64,000 nucleotides of DNA from Mesorhizobium sp. SARCC-RB16n (lineage in GTDB: Bacteria; Pseudomonadota; Alphaproteobacteria; Rhizobiales; Rhizobiaceae): assembly GCF_008520305.1 (NCBI RefSeq), contig NZ_ML703253.1, positions 62,001-126,000 of the forward strand, written 5' to 3'. Below are positions 40,475 through 52,616 of the stretch, one piece after another (within the stretch, counting starts at the first letter, position 1; each line of letters begins with the position of its first letter). Both the position numbers and the translations under genes were made by a program. A model generated the notes under the pieces. It did no database searches, was not told where the DNA came from, and saw only the letters and a list, made by a program, of their open reading frames with translations.

Positions 40475-40774
40475 TCCCCGTCATCCCCTCTCACTGCGGA
40501 TCAAAATCCAAGATTTCCGCAACATTGAGTCCGAGTCTCCCAGCAGGTTGCCCCCCAGACGGAAAACGCGGGTAACGCGTCGAACGACTCAAATCAGGAA
40601 ACGCTTTAGGGCAGAGAATCAGAGAGTTGATTCACTGGCAAGTACTTATGAATCCGAGAGATTCACTTTCTGAGAAAATGGATGCGAAAACCGCGTCGTT
40701 GAGTCTTTGCAGCAACGATTTCACGGCATTTCGATCCGGTTCAAGTTCACGCATCACGTGAACTTCAAGATGCG
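40475..40774 (-). promoter_or_regulatory. gap within dcw cluster between murB and ddl
   Basis: This 300-bp stretch is the only large break in the dcw cluster. A 9-bp inverted repeat, AAGTTCACG/CGTGAACTT (40743-40765), lies just beyond the murB stop and may end the upstream transcript. The remainder, 5' of ddl, is less GC-rich and may hold a promoter, but I see no convincing -35/-10 pair. Confidence 0.4.
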
Positions 40775-41740
40775 CTAAAGAAGCTGGCCTAGGAACTCCT
40801 GCACGGCATGTCCGGAGCGGAAATTGCCGATGCGCTTGATCTCCCACTGCAAGCGGATGCCGGAATGCTCGAGCACTCGCGCGCGCACCGTCTCGCCGAG
40901 ATATTCGAGGTCGTAGCCGGTCGCGGTGCCGGTGTTGATCATGAAGTTGCAATGCATCGGCGACATCTGCGCGCCGCCGATCATCAGGCCACGGCAACCC
41001 GCCTTGTCGATTTCCTTCCAGGCCGAGGTGCCATCCGGATTCTTGAAGGTCGAGCCACCGGTCTTCTCGCGGATCGGCTGCACGGTCTCGCGATGGTTCT
41101 GCACCGCATCCATCGCCGCCTTGATCACCGCCCTGTCCTCGGCAAAGCCTTCGAAAACGGCCGAGGTGAAGATCAGCCCGGACGGCGCCGCCGAATGGCG
41201 GTAGGCATAGCCCATCTCGGCATTGCTCAGCGTCTGGACATTGCCCTTGCGGTCGAGCGCGCGCACCTCGACGACGCGCTCGCGGGTCTCGACGCCATTG
41301 GCGCCGGCATTCATCCTGAGCGCGCCGCCGATGGCGCCTGGAATGCCGTGGTAGAAATGGAAGCCGCCAATGCCGGCCTCGAGTGCCGCCGCCGCCACTC
41401 GCTTGTCGGGCGTCGCGGCACCCGCCTTGATCCTGATCGGGGAGATGACTTCGGCCTCGCCAAAGCCCTTGGCGGAAAGCCTGACGACGAAACCCGGAAT
41501 GCCGCCGTCGCGGACCAGAAGGTTCGAGCCGACGCCGACAATCGTCAGGGGGATCTCTTCGGGAACCGCCTTGAGGAACGCGGCAAGGTCATCCTCGTCC
41601 GCCGGCTGGAACAGCGCCTCGGCAAGGCCGCCTGCCCGGAACCAGGTGATCTTGTCCATCTCGGCATTCGGCGTGATACGGCCGCGCAGGCCGGCCAGCC
41701 GGTCGCCAAGTCTGTCGATCAGGGCCTGGCCGTTCATCAT
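40775..41740 (-). CDS. murB: UDP-N-acetylenolpyruvoylglucosamine reductase
   Basis: The 321-residue FAD enzyme reduces UDP-GlcNAc-enolpyruvate to UDP-MurNAc. FAD-binding and core motifs are [37 protein letters not shown] and the catalytic Ser region [13 protein letters not shown]. The ATG (41740) overlaps the murC stop as ATGA and has GAAGGAG about ten bases upstream. It is the last gene before the gap in the cluster. Confidence 0.94.
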   Translation of the reverse strand: MMNGQALIDRLGDRLAGLRGRITPNAEMDKITWFRAGGLAEALFQPADEDDLAAFLKAVPEEIPLTIVGVGSNLLVRDGGIPGFVVRLSAKGFGEAEVISPIRIKAGAATPDKRVAAAALEAGIGGFHFYHGIPGAIGGALRMNAGANGVETRERVVEVRALDRKGNVQTLSNAEMGYAYRHSAAPSGLIFTSAVFEGFAEDRAVIKAAMDAVQNHRETVQPIREKTGGSTFKNPDGTSAWKEIDKAGCRGLMIGGAQMSPMHCNFMINTGTATGYDLEYLGETVRARVLEHSGIRLQWEIKRIGNFRSGHAVQEFLGQLL

Positions 41741-43137
41741 GAGGCGGCAAGCTCCTTCGGCAGAGCATAGGCCCATTGGGTGATATTGCCGGCGCCAAGG
41801 AAGACCACGAAGTCGCCAGGCTTGGCGATGTCGCGGATGACGGGTGCGATATCAGCAGGCCCCTCGATATAGCGCGCGTCGCGATGACCGCCGGCGCGAA
41901 TGCGCGACACCAGCGCATCCGATGTCACGCCCTCGATCGGCTCTTCGCCGGCGGCGTAGACCGGAGCTACCATCACCGTGTCGGCATCGTTGAAGCAGGC
42001 GGAGAACTCGTTGAACAGATCGTGCAGCCGGGTGAAGCGATGCGGCTGGGCAATGGCGATGACGCGCCCGTTGGTGGCGCTGCGCGCCGCCTTCAGCACC
42101 GCCGAGATCTCGACCGGGTGATGGCCGTAATCGTCGAACACGTCGACGCCGTTCCAGGAACCGGTATGCGTGAAGCGGCGCTTGACGCCGGCGAAGGACG
42201 ACAGGCCTTTCTTGATCGCATCGGCCGACAGGCCGAGTTCGTGCGCAACCGCTATCGCGGCAGTGGCATTGGAGACATTGTGGCGGCCGGGCATCGGCAG
42301 GCGCAGGCCCGATATCGTCGTCTGGCCGCGCCCCTTGCGGTCGCGGATGACCACGTCGAACTCCGAGGTCGCCCCTGCCATCCGATGATTGCTGAAGCGC
42401 ACATCGGCCTGTGCGTTCTCGCCATAGGTGATGACGCGCCGGTCCTCGATGCGGCCGACCAAGGCCTGCACTTCCGGGTGATCGGTGCACATCACGCCGA
42501 AGCCATAGAAAGGCACGTTCTCGACGAACTGGCGGAACGCCTCGCGCACATTGTCGAAGTTGCCGTAATGATCGAGATGCTCGGGATCGATGTTGGTGAC
42601 GACGGCGATGTCGGCCGGCAGCTTGAGGAAAGTGCCGTCGCTCTCGTCGGCTTCGACCACCATCCACTCGCCGTCGCCCATGCGGGCATTGGTGCCATAG
42701 GCATTGATGATGCCGCCATTGATGACGGTCGGGTCGAGCCCGCCGGCTTCGAGCAGCGTCGCCACCATCGAGGTCGTCGTCGTCTTGCCATGCGTGCCGC
42801 CGATGGCGACAGCCTGGCGGAAACGCATCAGTTCAGCCAGCATCTCGGCGCGGCGCACGATCGGCAACAGCTTTTCACGCGCCGCCTTCAGTTCCGGATT
42901 CGACTTCTTGATCGCCGTCGAGACGACGATGACCTCGGCGTCACCGAGATTCTCGGCCTTGTGGCCGACGAAGCATTCGATGCCCTTGTCGCGCAGCCGC
43001 TGCACATTGGCGCTATCGGCCTGGTCGGACCCTTGGACCTTGTAGCCGAGATTGTGCAGCACCTCGGCGATGCCGCTCATGCCGATGCCGCCAATGCCGA
43101 TGAAATGCACGAGGCCAATGGTCTGCGGCATCTTCAT
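41737..43137 (-). CDS. murC: UDP-N-acetylmuramate--L-alanine ligase
   Basis: The 466-residue Mur ligase adds L-Ala to UDP-MurNAc. The N-terminal Rossmann motif is [18 protein letters not shown], the ATP loop [18 protein letters not shown], and the central domain has [15 protein letters not shown]. The C-terminal domain has [14 protein letters not shown]. It overlaps murG by four bases. Confidence 0.95.
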   Translation of the reverse strand: MKMPQTIGLVHFIGIGGIGMSGIAEVLHNLGYKVQGSDQADSANVQRLRDKGIECFVGHKAENLGDAEVIVVSTAIKKSNPELKAAREKLLPIVRRAEMLAELMRFRQAVAIGGTHGKTTTTSMVATLLEAGGLDPTVINGGIINAYGTNARMGDGEWMVVEADESDGTFLKLPADIAVVTNIDPEHLDHYGNFDNVREAFRQFVENVPFYGFGVMCTDHPEVQALVGRIEDRRVITYGENAQADVRFSNHRMAGATSEFDVVIRDRKGRGQTTISGLRLPMPGRHNVSNATAAIAVAHELGLSADAIKKGLSSFAGVKRRFTHTGSWNGVDVFDDYGHHPVEISAVLKAARSATNGRVIAIAQPHRFTRLHDLFNEFSACFNDADTVMVAPVYAAGEEPIEGVTSDALVSRIRAGGHRDARYIEGPADIAPVIRDIAKPGDFVVFLGAGNITQWAYALPKELAAS

Positions 43138-44261
43138 GCGTGCGTACCCTTCCTGAAATCCGATACTGTTTTGCGGGACGCAATAGCCTCTGTGAGGTCG
43201 GCGAGCAACCGTGCGGCGTCGGGCCTGCCGACCGACTTCGCCGCAGCAGCCATCGTCGCGAGCCGCTCCGGTTGGTCCACCAGGGCGCCGAGCAGTGCCG
43301 CGATGCGCTCGGGCGAAAGCGAGGACTGCACATGCACTTCGCCGCCGCCGGCGGCGGCAAGGGCCGCCGCGTTGGCCGCCTGATCGTGGTCAAGCGCGAA
43401 GGGATAGGGCACCAGCAGCGCCGGCCGGCCGATGACGGCGATCTCCGAGACGGTCGAGGCGCCGGAGCGCGAGATCACCAGATGCGCCGCCGCTATGCGC
43501 GCCGCCATGTCGGTAAAGAACGGCGAGACCTCGACGGCGACGCCGAGCGCCGCATAGGCCGCCTTCACCCGCGCCACGTCGTCCGCGCGGGCTTGTTGCG
43601 TAATGACGAGGCGTCTGCGCTGCGCATCGGAAAGCAGCGCGACCGCCCCCGGCATGGCATCGGAAAAGAATTGGGCACCCTGGCTGCCCCCGAACACCAG
43701 CAGGCGGAAAGGCTCATCCCCGGCCGAAGCCACGTAAGGTGTCCTCGCTGCTTCGAGCACAGCCGGCCTGACCGGATTGCCGGTCGTCACCGTCTTGACG
43801 CCGGTCGCACTCTCATCCTGCGGCAGGAAGCCGCCGGCAATGGCATCGACCCGGCCGGCCAAAGCCCGGTTGGCGCGCCCCATCACCGCGTTTTGCTCAT
43901 GGATCAGCGTCGGCACCTTGCGCCGCGTCGCCGCATAGAGCGGCGGCAAGGTCGGATATCCGCCGAACCCGACCACGACCTCCGGCTTGACCCTGCCGAT
44001 GACAGCGGAGGCCTGACGCACGCCGCTCCAGATTTTCCAGAAAGCGCCAAGCAGGGCGAAAGGATTTTTCGAGCCCAACGTCGCCGACTGGATCGGATGG
44101 ACGGCAGCGGCCGGGAAATGGGCGGCAAACCGCTCTGCGCGGGTATCGGTCGCCAGATGCACCGCCCAGCCGCGCTCGATGAGTTCATGCGCCAGCGCTT
44201 CGGCTGGAAACAGATGTCCGCCGGTTCCGCCCGCCGCGAGAAGGATAACGCCCCTGGCCAT
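43134..44261 (-). CDS. murG: lipid II-forming glycosyltransferase MurG
   Basis: The 375-residue GT-B enzyme transfers GlcNAc to lipid I on the inner membrane face. It has the glycine loops [17 protein letters not shown] and [15 protein letters not shown], the linker [18 protein letters not shown], and the donor-site [15 protein letters not shown] with [10 protein letters not shown]. One base separates it from ftsW. Confidence 0.94.
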   Translation of the reverse strand: MARGVILLAAGGTGGHLFPAEALAHELIERGWAVHLATDTRAERFAAHFPAAAVHPIQSATLGSKNPFALLGAFWKIWSGVRQASAVIGRVKPEVVVGFGGYPTLPPLYAATRRKVPTLIHEQNAVMGRANRALAGRVDAIAGGFLPQDESATGVKTVTTGNPVRPAVLEAARTPYVASAGDEPFRLLVFGGSQGAQFFSDAMPGAVALLSDAQRRRLVITQQARADDVARVKAAYAALGVAVEVSPFFTDMAARIAAAHLVISRSGASTVSEIAVIGRPALLVPYPFALDHDQAANAAALAAAGGGEVHVQSSLSPERIAALLGALVDQPERLATMAAAAKSVGRPDAARLLADLTEAIASRKTVSDFRKGTHA

Positions 44262-44262
44262 G

Positions 44263-45414
44263 TCACTCCGCCGGCATGGCGCGCTGCGGCAGCGTAAAGC
44301 CCATCTGCTTGCGCCTTTCCGGCCGCTTGCGCGTCAGCGCCAGCACCATCCCCATCGAGATGGCGATGGCGATCTGCGAGGAGCCGCCATAGGAGATGAA
44401 GGGCAGCGTCATGCCCTTGGCCGGCACCAGCTGCAGGTTGACGCACATATTGATGACGGCCTGCAGGCCGAACACGGTGACCAGACCGCCGACCGCATAA
44501 CGGGTGAAGTCGTCATGTTCCTTCAGAGCCGTGTTGAGGCCGCGCAGCACGATGAAGGCGAAGATCGACATGATGAAGAAGCACATGATCAGCCCGAACT
44601 CCTCGCCCGCGACCGAGAAGACGAAGTCGGCATGGCTGTCGGGAATGACCCGCTTGACCGTGCCCTCGCCCGGCCCGACCCCGAACCAGCCGCCATTGAT
44701 CAGCGCATCGCGGCCCATGTCGACCTGGAACGTGTCGCCTTCGCCGGTGAGGAACTTGTCGATGCGCAGCGCGACGTGCGGAAACACCGTATAGGCGGCG
44801 AAGACGCCGCCGACACCGGCGGCGCCCAGCACGATGATCCACAGCCAGGGAAGCCCCGCCATGAAGAACATGATGCCCCAGGTGCCGGTGGTCAGCATGG
44901 TCTGGCCGAGGTCCGGCTGCGCCACCAGCAGCGACACGACCAGCACCAGGAGCAGCATGGCGAACAGATTGCCGGGAATGTCGGGCTGGCGCTTGTGTTC
45001 GGCGAACAGCCAGGCGCACATGATGACAAAGGCCGGCTTGAGGAATTCCGAAGGCTGGATCGACAGCCCGGCGAGCGACACCCAGCGGCGCGCCCCCTTC
45101 ACCTCGACGCCGACATAGAGCACCGCCACCATCAGCACCAGCATAAGGCACAGCATGATCAGCGACATGCGCCGGATCTGCCTGGAATCGAGGAAGGAGA
45201 CCGCCAGCATCACGCCGAGCGCAGGCACGGTGAAGATGATCTGTCGGGTGGCGAAGTGGAAACTGTCGAGGCCGATGCGTTCGGCGACCGCCGGGCTTGC
45301 CGCGAAGGACAACACGATGCCGAGCCCCATCAGCGACAGGAACGCCGCCAGGAACCAGCGATCGATGGTCCACCACCAGGTTGCGACCGGACTTTTATCG
45401 AGACGGCTCTGCAT
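44263..45414 (-). CDS. ftsW: SEDS-family peptidoglycan polymerase FtsW
   Basis: The 383-residue protein has ten membrane spans. The SEDS signatures are [17 protein letters not shown], the long periplasmic loop with [20 protein letters not shown], and [19 protein letters not shown]. FtsW polymerises septal glycan with FtsI. The ATG at 45414 shares a base with the murD stop (TAATG) and has GGAGGGG upstream; the frame extends 35 residues further without membrane-protein character. Confidence 0.94.
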   Translation of the reverse strand: MQSRLDKSPVATWWWTIDRWFLAAFLSLMGLGIVLSFAASPAVAERIGLDSFHFATRQIIFTVPALGVMLAVSFLDSRQIRRMSLIMLCLMLVLMVAVLYVGVEVKGARRWVSLAGLSIQPSEFLKPAFVIMCAWLFAEHKRQPDIPGNLFAMLLLVLVVSLLVAQPDLGQTMLTTGTWGIMFFMAGLPWLWIIVLGAAGVGGVFAAYTVFPHVALRIDKFLTGEGDTFQVDMGRDALINGGWFGVGPGEGTVKRVIPDSHADFVFSVAGEEFGLIMCFFIMSIFAFIVLRGLNTALKEHDDFTRYAVGGLVTVFGLQAVINMCVNLQLVPAKGMTLPFISYGGSSQIAIAISMGMVLALTRKRPERRKQMGFTLPQRAMPAE

Positions 45415-46814
45415 TATCGTGCCCCTCCGATGGGTTTGACGCCATCTATAGCGCTCGCAGCTTGCCTGAAGGCTTCGCCGCGGACCTCGAAATTCTTGAA
45501 CTGGTCGAAACTGGCACAAGCCGGCGACAACAGCACCACGGCCTCGCCGCCGTCGTCTTTTGCCGCGTCATGCGCGGCGTGTTCGACAGCGGCCGCCAGC
45601 GAGCCCGAGATCTCATAGGGCACGGCCTCGCCGAGTGTCGCCGAAAAGGCAGGTGCCGCCTCGCCGATCAGATAGGCCTTGGCGATGCGCGGGAAGAAGC
45701 CGCGCAGCGGCTCGATGCCGCCTTCCTTAGGCAGGCCGCCGGCGATCCAGTAGATGCGGTTGAAGCTGGACAGGGCCGGCGCCGCGGCATCGGCATTGGT
45801 TGCCTTGGAATCATTGACGAACAGCACATGATCCTTGCGGCCGACCTGCTCCATGCGGTGGGCGAGGCCCGGGAAGCTTTCGAGCCCCGACTGGATTTCG
45901 CCGAGGTCGAGCCCGACCTTGAGGCAGGCGGTGACGGCGGCCAGTGCGTTCTGCGCATTGTGCTGGCCGCGCAGCGAGCCGATGCCTTCGAGGAAGGCGA
46001 CACGGCTGTAGCGGCCATGCACCGCTTCCATCAGATTGGTGCCGTCGGCGAAATAGCCGTCGGTCAGCGGCAGCCGTTTGGAAATGCGGATGACCTGCCG
46101 TCCCGCCCGCTCCAGCCGCTCGGCGATCTGCGCGCACCAGGAATCGTCAATGCCGATGATCGCGGTGTCGCTGCCCGCCACCAGCCGCTCCTTGATCGAA
46201 GCGTAGTGCTGCATGGTGCCGTGGCGGTCGAGATGGTCGGGCGTCAGATTGAGGAGGATGCCGGCCGTCGGATTGATCGAGGGCGCAAGGTCGATCTGGT
46301 AGGACGAGCACTCGACCACATAATGCCGGTCGGGCTTCGGCGGATCAAGCGTCATCACCGCGCGGCCGATATTGCCGCCCATCTGCGTGTCGCGCCCGGA
46401 AGCTTGAAGGATATGCGCCGTCAGCGCGGTCGTCGTCGACTTGCCATTGGTGCCGGTGATGGCGATGAAGGGAGCATCCGGCGCACGCTGCGTCCGCTCC
46501 CTGCAGAACAACTCTATGTCGCCGATGACCTCGACGCCTGCCCCGCGCGCCAGTTCCACGGTCCAGTGGGGCTTGGGATGGGTCAGCGGCACGCCGGGCG
46601 ACAGCACGAAGGCGGAAAACCCTGCCCAGTCTGCGCCACGCAGGTCACCGGTGGCAATGCCGGTGGCGGCCGCCTTGGCGACGCTGTCGGGATTGTCGTC
46701 CCAGGCCAACACCTCAGCGCCGCCCTCGATCAGCGCGCGCGCCGTGGCGATCCCCGAGCCGCCGAGCCCGAAGAGCGAAACACGCTTGCCTGCGAAGGAT
46801 GCGGCGGGGATCAA
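45414..46814 (-). CDS. murD: UDP-N-acetylmuramoyl-L-alanine--D-glutamate ligase
   Basis: The 466-residue Mur ligase adds D-Glu. The N-terminal domain has [20 protein letters not shown], the ATP loop is [19 protein letters not shown], and the middle has [15 protein letters not shown]. The C-terminal domain has [18 protein letters not shown] and [11 protein letters not shown]. It begins 8 bases after mraY. Confidence 0.95.
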   Translation of the reverse strand: MIPAASFAGKRVSLFGLGGSGIATARALIEGGAEVLAWDDNPDSVAKAAATGIATGDLRGADWAGFSAFVLSPGVPLTHPKPHWTVELARGAGVEVIGDIELFCRERTQRAPDAPFIAITGTNGKSTTTALTAHILQASGRDTQMGGNIGRAVMTLDPPKPDRHYVVECSSYQIDLAPSINPTAGILLNLTPDHLDRHGTMQHYASIKERLVAGSDTAIIGIDDSWCAQIAERLERAGRQVIRISKRLPLTDGYFADGTNLMEAVHGRYSRVAFLEGIGSLRGQHNAQNALAAVTACLKVGLDLGEIQSGLESFPGLAHRMEQVGRKDHVLFVNDSKATNADAAAPALSSFNRIYWIAGGLPKEGGIEPLRGFFPRIAKAYLIGEAAPAFSATLGEAVPYEISGSLAAAVEHAAHDAAKDDGGEAVVLLSPACASFDQFKNFEVRGEAFRQAASAIDGVKPIGGAR

Positions 46815-46822
46815 ATGGCGGC

Positions 46823-47905
46823 CTATCTGAGCTTGAGGGTGGAGAGGCCGACCAGCGCCAAGATGACGGCGATGATCCAGAAGCGGATCACCACCTGGCT
46901 TTCGGTCCAGCCAAGCTTTTCGAAATGATGGTGGATCGGCGCCATCAGGAACACGCGCTTGCCGGTCATCTTGAAGTAGCCGACCTGGATGATGACCGAG
47001 AAGATCTCGACCACGAACAGGCCACCGACGATGACCAGCACAATCTCGTGCTTGGTGGCGACCGCGACCGTGCCGATCAGGCCGCCCATGGCCAGCGAGC
47101 CGGTGTCGCCCATGAAGATCGCCGCCGGCGGCGCGTTGAACCAGAGGAAGCCGAGGCCGGCGCCGATGACCGCGCCGAGCACGACCGCCAGCTCACCGGT
47201 ACCGGGCACGAAATGGATCTGCAGATATTCGGCGAACACCGCGTTGCCCGAGAGATAGGCGATGACACCGAAGGACGCCGCCGCGATCATGATCGGCACG
47301 ATCGCCAGGCCGTCGAGACCGTCGGTGAGGTTCACCGCATTGCCGGCGCCGACGATGACGAAGCAGGAGAACGGAACGAAGAACCAGCCGAGGTTGATGA
47401 TGAATTCCTTGGCGAAGGGGAATGTCAGCGACGACGAGAACGGCGCCTGGCCATTGTGCATGATCGCCCAGGCGGCGATGCCGGCGATAACGAATTCCAA
47501 CGCAAGCCGCGCCTTGCCGGAAAAGCCGAGATGAGACTGCTTCGTCACCTTCAGATAGTCGTCGTAGAAGCCGATCGAACCGAAGCCGATTGTCACCAAA
47601 AGCACCACCCAGACATAGATGCTCGACAGGTTCGCCCATAAAAGCGACGAGCCGATGATGCCGGACAGGATCATCAGTCCGCCCATCGTCGGTGTACCCG
47701 CCTTCTTGAAATGCGTCTGCGGCCCGTCGGCGCGGATCGGCTGGCCCTTGCCTTGCCTGAGCCGCAGCGAATTGATGATGGTCGGCCCGAAGATGAAGAC
47801 GATCAGCGCCGAGGTGATCAGCGCGCCGCCGGTGCGGAACGTGATGTAGCGGAAGACATTGAAGACAGAGATCTTGTCCGCGAAATCGACCAGCAGTGTG
47901 AACAT
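46823..47905 (-). CDS. mraY: phospho-MurNAc-pentapeptide transferase
   Basis: The 360-residue, ten-helix membrane enzyme makes lipid I from UDP-MurNAc-pentapeptide and undecaprenyl phosphate. Signatures are [13 protein letters not shown], the catalytic Asp region [46 protein letters not shown] and the [17 protein letters not shown] loop. The ATG at 47905 gives the usual MFTLL start; the open frame continues upstream over the 3' end of murF but is not coding. Confidence 0.95.
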   Translation of the reverse strand: MFTLLVDFADKISVFNVFRYITFRTGGALITSALIVFIFGPTIINSLRLRQGKGQPIRADGPQTHFKKAGTPTMGGLMILSGIIGSSLLWANLSSIYVWVVLLVTIGFGSIGFYDDYLKVTKQSHLGFSGKARLALEFVIAGIAAWAIMHNGQAPFSSSLTFPFAKEFIINLGWFFVPFSCFVIVGAGNAVNLTDGLDGLAIVPIMIAAASFGVIAYLSGNAVFAEYLQIHFVPGTGELAVVLGAVIGAGLGFLWFNAPPAAIFMGDTGSLAMGGLIGTVAVATKHEIVLVIVGGLFVVEIFSVIIQVGYFKMTGKRVFLMAPIHHHFEKLGWTESQVVIRFWIIAVILALVGLSTLKLR

Positions 47906-47928
47906 GCGCTTTTCGTCCCCGACTTGAT

Positions 47929-49386
47929 CTAGGTCTGGTTGCTTGTTGTCGTCTCGGCCGGGAATTTGCCCAGCAGCGCATCGACCAGTTTTGCAAAACC
48001 GATGCCCTTCGACGATTTGATCATCACCACGTCGCCCGGCTTCAGCGCGGCGAGCAGCACCGGCTTCAACTCCTCGACGCCGGCGCGGTATTCCGTCCTG
48101 ATATCGCCCGGCAGTGCTTCCGACAGCGACCGCATTTCCGGCCCGCCGAGAAAGACCGTCCGCGTGCCCGTGCCGACGATGAGATCGGCAAGAGCGGCAT
48201 GCAGCTTGGCCGAGTGGTCGCCGAGTTCGAGCATATCGCCAAGAACGGCGATGCGCCTGCCCTCGCCCGTCACCGGCGTCGCGTTGAGCAGCGCCATGGC
48301 GGCCGCCATCGAGGCCGGATTGGCATTGTAGCTCTCGTCGATCAGCGTGATTTGGCCACCGGCCTGGCCCGAAGTCGGGCCACCGGGATGCCGCAGCACA
48401 TGGCGCTTGCCGCGCCCGCGCTCGGCTGAGAGATCGGCCAGCGCCAATGCCACCTTGTCGAGATCGGCGCCGACCAGATGCGCGGCGCCGAGCACCGCCA
48501 AGACGTTCTGCACCATGTGCCGGCCGGGAGCTCCGATACGAGCGATCATATCGTGGCCGCTGATCCTGGCGGCGATGTCGGAATGATCGGCATGCAACTC
48601 GCACTTGACCAGCTTGAAGGTCGAGCGCGCATTCTCACCGAAGCCATAGATATGCTCGACGCCGGCAGCCTGTGCCATCTTGTCCAACAGCTTGAAACGC
48701 GCATCGTCGCGGTTGAGGATCGCGGCCCCATCGGGCTCAATCCCCTCGAAAATCTCGGCCTTGGCCCTGGCGATCTCGTCCAGATTGCGGAAGAAGCCAA
48801 GATGCGCGGCCGCGATCATGGTGACGACGGCGACGTGCGGTCGCACCATCTTCACTAGCGGCCGGATCTCGCCGGGATGGTTCATGCCGATCTCGAACAC
48901 GGCATAGTCGCAGTCAGCGGGCATGCGCGCCAAGGTCAGCGGCACGCCCCAATGGTTGTTGAAGGACTGCGCCGAGGCATGCACCTTGCCGACGGCCGAA
49001 AGCACGTGGCGCAGCGCCTCCTTGGTTGTCGTCTTGCCAGCGGAACCGGTGACCGCGATGATCTTGGCTTGCGAGCGGGCGCGCGCCGCGACACCGAGCT
49101 TTTCCAACGCAACCAGCACGTCGTCGACGACGATGATCGGCGCGGTCAACCGGCCGAGCGACGGCAGCTTGCCTTCCGCCACCACCAGCACGCCGGCGCC
49201 GGCCTTGATGGCCGCGGTGACGAAGTCATGGCCGTCCATCGCTTCGCCCTTGATGGCGAAGAAAGCCTCGCCCGGCTGCAGGCTGCGGCTGTCGATCGAA
49301 ATGCCCGATATGCCTTCGGGCATGGGGCCGAGCGGCCGCCCGTCCATGGCGGCAACCAGCGCTTCCGAGGTCCACAGCAAACTCAT
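47929..49386 (-). CDS. murF: UDP-MurNAc-tripeptide--D-alanyl-D-alanine ligase
   Basis: The 485-residue Mur ligase adds the D-Ala-D-Ala made by Ddl. The N-terminal domain has [20 protein letters not shown], the ATP loop is [17 protein letters not shown], and the middle has [14 protein letters not shown]. The C-terminal part has [17 protein letters not shown]. Its ATG overlaps the murE stop by four bases. Confidence 0.95.
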   Translation of the reverse strand: MSLLWTSEALVAAMDGRPLGPMPEGISGISIDSRSLQPGEAFFAIKGEAMDGHDFVTAAIKAGAGVLVVAEGKLPSLGRLTAPIIVVDDVLVALEKLGVAARARSQAKIIAVTGSAGKTTTKEALRHVLSAVGKVHASAQSFNNHWGVPLTLARMPADCDYAVFEIGMNHPGEIRPLVKMVRPHVAVVTMIAAAHLGFFRNLDEIARAKAEIFEGIEPDGAAILNRDDARFKLLDKMAQAAGVEHIYGFGENARSTFKLVKCELHADHSDIAARISGHDMIARIGAPGRHMVQNVLAVLGAAHLVGADLDKVALALADLSAERGRGKRHVLRHPGGPTSGQAGGQITLIDESYNANPASMAAAMALLNATPVTGEGRRIAVLGDMLELGDHSAKLHAALADLIVGTGTRTVFLGGPEMRSLSEALPGDIRTEYRAGVEELKPVLLAALKPGDVVMIKSSKGIGFAKLVDALLGKFPAETTTSNQT

Positions 49387-50837
49387 GCGGCACGCTCCCT
49401 GAGCGCGGCGCGCACTTCCTCGTGGTCGGAGAAATGCAGGGTTTCCGAGCCGATCGTCTGGCCTTCCTCGTGGCCTTTTCCAGCCACGATCAGCGTGTCG
49501 CCGGCATGCAGCATGCCGACAGCCTCGTGGATTGCCTTGCGCCGGTCGCCGATCTCGATGGCGCGGGGCGCGGCGGCAAGAATGGCGGCACGGATGGTTT
49601 CGGGCACTTCGGAGCGCGGATTGTCGTCGGTGACTATGACGACATCGGCAAGCCGTGTCGCGATCTCGCCCATGATCGGCCGTTTGCCACGGTCACGATC
49701 GCCGCCGCAGCCGAACACCACCATCACGCGCCCGGTGGTGAACGGACGCACCGAGGCCAGCACGTTCTCCAGCGCATCGGGCTTGTGGGCGTAATCGACA
49801 TAGACCGGTGCGCCGCTTGCCGTGGTGCCGACTAGGTCGAGCCGGCCCGGCGCGCCTTTCAATTTCTCCAATGCCGCCAAGGCCTTGGCGACAGGTGTTC
49901 CAGTGGAAATGGCAAGTCCTGCCGAAACCAGCGCATTCGCGATCTGGAAATCGCCAGCGAGCGGCAGGTCGATCTCGTATATCACACCGTCGGCCTCGAC
50001 CTCGGCGCGCTGGCGATGACGCTCATGCTCGACCCGCTTCAGCCTGAGAAAATCGCCGTGGCGGCCGACCGTCAGCACGTCAAGCCCGGCGGCCCGCGCC
50101 GCCTTTATCGTCGGTTCCGACCACGGATCATCGGCGAAGACGATGGCGGGTGCGCCCTTCGGCAGCAGCGTATCGAACAGGCGCAATTTGGCGCGATGAT
50201 AATCCTCGACCGTCGGATGGTAATCCATGTGGTCTCGACCGAGATTGGTGAAGCCGCCAGCGGCGAGCTTGACGCCGTCCAGGCGGCGCTGATCGAGCCC
50301 GTGGCTGGAGGCCTCCATCGAGGCGTGGGTAACGCCGGCATCCGCCAGTTCCCTCAGCAACTGGTGCAGGGCGACCGGATCGGGTGTCGTCAGCGAACCG
50401 TATTCATTGCGGCCGGGCGCGACCACGCCGGTGGTGCCGATCGAGGCGGCTGCATATCCCGCCTGCTCCCATATCTGCCTGGTGAAGGCGGCGACCGACG
50501 TCTTGCCGCTGGTACCGGTCACGGCGACCATGGTTTGCGGCTGTTTGCCGAAGTAGCGGGCGGCACTCAACGCCAGTGTCAGGCGCGGATCATCGACCGC
50601 CAACACCGGAACCGGCAAATCGCCAAGGGCGCTGCCTTTGCCCGCGACGATCGCGGCAGCGCCACGAAGGGCCGCATCGGCGGCGTAGCTCGCGCCATCA
50701 GCCCTGGTTCCGGCAAGCGCGAAAAAGACGACGCCGGGGTTCACCTGGCGGGAATCGGACGAGATGCCGGTAACCTCCAGATCGGCGGAAGCTGTTCCTT
50801 CGACTGGCAGGATACCGGCTAGATCTTTGAGCTTCAT
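49383..50837 (-). CDS. murE: UDP-MurNAc-tripeptide synthetase
   Basis: The 484-residue Mur ligase adds the third stem residue. The ATP loop is [17 protein letters not shown], and [17 protein letters not shown] contains DNPR, the motif of enzymes that use meso-diaminopimelate rather than lysine. The ATG at 50837 has GGGA upstream, 54 bases after the ftsI stop; the upstream frame extension is unlikely. Confidence 0.95.
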   Translation of the reverse strand: MKLKDLAGILPVEGTASADLEVTGISSDSRQVNPGVVFFALAGTRADGASYAADAALRGAAAIVAGKGSALGDLPVPVLAVDDPRLTLALSAARYFGKQPQTMVAVTGTSGKTSVAAFTRQIWEQAGYAAASIGTTGVVAPGRNEYGSLTTPDPVALHQLLRELADAGVTHASMEASSHGLDQRRLDGVKLAAGGFTNLGRDHMDYHPTVEDYHRAKLRLFDTLLPKGAPAIVFADDPWSEPTIKAARAAGLDVLTVGRHGDFLRLKRVEHERHRQRAEVEADGVIYEIDLPLAGDFQIANALVSAGLAISTGTPVAKALAALEKLKGAPGRLDLVGTTASGAPVYVDYAHKPDALENVLASVRPFTTGRVMVVFGCGGDRDRGKRPIMGEIATRLADVVIVTDDNPRSEVPETIRAAILAAAPRAIEIGDRRKAIHEAVGMLHAGDTLIVAGKGHEEGQTIGSETLHFSDHEEVRAALRERAA

Positions 50838-50891
50838 CGAGTCCCGTTCACCGCAACAAAATAGCGCGCAGTTGCCGGCGCGCCGCAAGAA

Positions 50892-52616
50892 TCACTGATA
50901 GGAAACCAGCGTTGCACCATTTTCATGGCTGAAATCTGGCTTCACGCCAAGCATGGCCGCTGCACGCCTGATGATATTGCCGGCCATCACCCCAGCATTG
51001 TTGGCAGCGACGTCGGTCATCCCCGGCTTTTCCGGATGCGGGGCGTCGGCGATCGTGAACACCAGATATTGCGGATCGTCCATCGGGAAGGCGGCGACAA
51101 AGGTGTTGAAATTCAACTCCTTCGAGTAACGGCCGTTGATGACCTTCTCGGCCGTTCCAGTCTTGCCGCCGACGCGGTAGCCGGGGACCCGGGCGTTTCT
51201 GGCCGACCCCTTCTCGGCATTGAGCGAATAGAGATAGCGCATGCCCTCGACAGTCTTTTCAGTAACCACTTTCTTGGCCGCCGCCATCGCATCCTCCTGG
51301 CTGCGGACCAGGAATGTCGGCTGCATCAGGAAGCCGCCATTGACCAGTGCCGCGCAGCCGACAGCCGCTTGCAGCGGCGTCGTCGACACGCCATGGCCGA
51401 AGGCGATGGTGAACGAATTGACCTGCTTCCAGACCTTGGGCTCGGTCGGGCGGGCGACTTCGGGCAGTTCGGTCTGCATCTTCTCCAGAATGCCGAGGCG
51501 ATGCAGGAATTCGCGGTGCGCCTCGATGCCAACCAGTTCGGCCTCCCTGGCCGACCCGATGTTGGACGAGTAGAGGAACACCTCCGGCAACGACAGCACA
51601 CGGTTCTTGCCGTGGAAATCGTGAATGGCCTGGTGGCCGACCCGGATTGGATGCGAAGCGTCGAAGCGGCTCGACATCGTCGCCTTGCCGGAATCGAGCG
51701 CCATGGCCGAGGTGAAGCTCTTGAAGGTCGAGCCCATCTCATAGAGCCCGGCCGACATCCGATTGAGCCGGTCCTTGTCCTGTGCATTGTAGGGATTGTT
51801 CGGATCAAAATCCGGCACCGAGGCCATGGCCACCACTTCGCCGGTCTTGACGTTGAGCACGACGGCACCAGCGCCCATGGCGCGATAGCGTTCCAAGCCG
51901 GCGGCGATCTCGTCGCGCACTACATGCTGGACGCGCAGATCGATCGAAAGCTTCACAGGCCTGAGATCCCTCGCCACCGCGAGGCCCGACGCCTGCAGGT
52001 CGCTCAGGCCCTGCTCATCGATATATTTCTCCATGCCGGAGATGCCCTGGTTGTCGATGTTGGTCAGGCCGACAATGTAGGACGAGGTTTCGCCGCTCGG
52101 ATAGAAACGGCGCTTTTCGGTGCGGAAGCCAAAGCCCGGAATGCCAAGCTGCATGATGTCGGCCTGCTGCTTGGGCGTCAGCTGCCGCTGCAGCCAGACG
52201 AAGCCTGCACCGCTCTTCAGCTTGTGGTAGGTCTGCTCGTAGTCGATTTCGGGTAGCACTGTCGACAGCTTCTCGATCGCCTCGTCGGCATCGACGATTC
52301 GGCGCGGCTCGGCGAACAGCGACGCCGTCTTGATGTCGGTGGCCAGCACTTCGCCGTTGCGGTCGACAATGTCGGGGCGTGAGGCTGTCACCCGGCTTTG
52401 CGGACCGCCCGACAGGTCGGGTGTCTGGAAACCGAGATAGACCAGCCGCCCCGATATGATCGAGAAAATGCCGAAGAACACCGCCATCGTCATCACGATG
52501 CGCGCCTTGCCCTTGCCGCCGGTCGCCTTGCGGGCGCCTTCGACCACGATCGATCCGTCCCCACCCGTCCTGGCGCGGCCGACCGTGGCGAAGCGCTTCA
52601 GCAGTTTGCCGATCAT
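50892..52616 (-). CDS. ftsI: septal transpeptidase FtsI (PBP3-type)
   Basis: The 574-residue class B penicillin-binding protein cross-links septal peptidoglycan with FtsW. It has a basic cytoplasmic tail, one membrane anchor (VMTMAVFFGIFSIISGRLVY), a dimerisation domain, and the three transpeptidase motifs: SxxK in YEMGSTFKSFTSAMAL, SxN in YSSNIGSAREA, and KTG in GYRVGGKTGTAEKVING. Its ATG overlaps the ftsL stop by four bases. Confidence 0.95.
   Translation of the reverse strand: MIGKLLKRFATVGRARTGGDGSIVVEGARKATGGKGKARIVMTMAVFFGIFSIISGRLVYLGFQTPDLSGGPQSRVTASRPDIVDRNGEVLATDIKTASLFAEPRRIVDADEAIEKLSTVLPEIDYEQTYHKLKSGAGFVWLQRQLTPKQQADIMQLGIPGFGFRTEKRRFYPSGETSSYIVGLTNIDNQGISGMEKYIDEQGLSDLQASGLAVARDLRPVKLSIDLRVQHVVRDEIAAGLERYRAMGAGAVVLNVKTGEVVAMASVPDFDPNNPYNAQDKDRLNRMSAGLYEMGSTFKSFTSAMALDSGKATMSSRFDASHPIRVGHQAIHDFHGKNRVLSLPEVFLYSSNIGSAREAELVGIEAHREFLHRLGILEKMQTELPEVARPTEPKVWKQVNSFTIAFGHGVSTTPLQAAVGCAALVNGGFLMQPTFLVRSQEDAMAAAKKVVTEKTVEGMRYLYSLNAEKGSARNARVPGYRVGGKTGTAEKVINGRYSKELNFNTFVAAFPMDDPQYLVFTIADAPHPEKPGMTDVAANNAGVMAGNIIRRAAAMLGVKPDFSHENGATLVSYQ

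Noticed and set aside
46823-48604. Possible 593-residue MraY with a long N-terminal extension
   Set aside because: The extension is the out-of-frame 3' end of murF; MraY starts normally at 47905.
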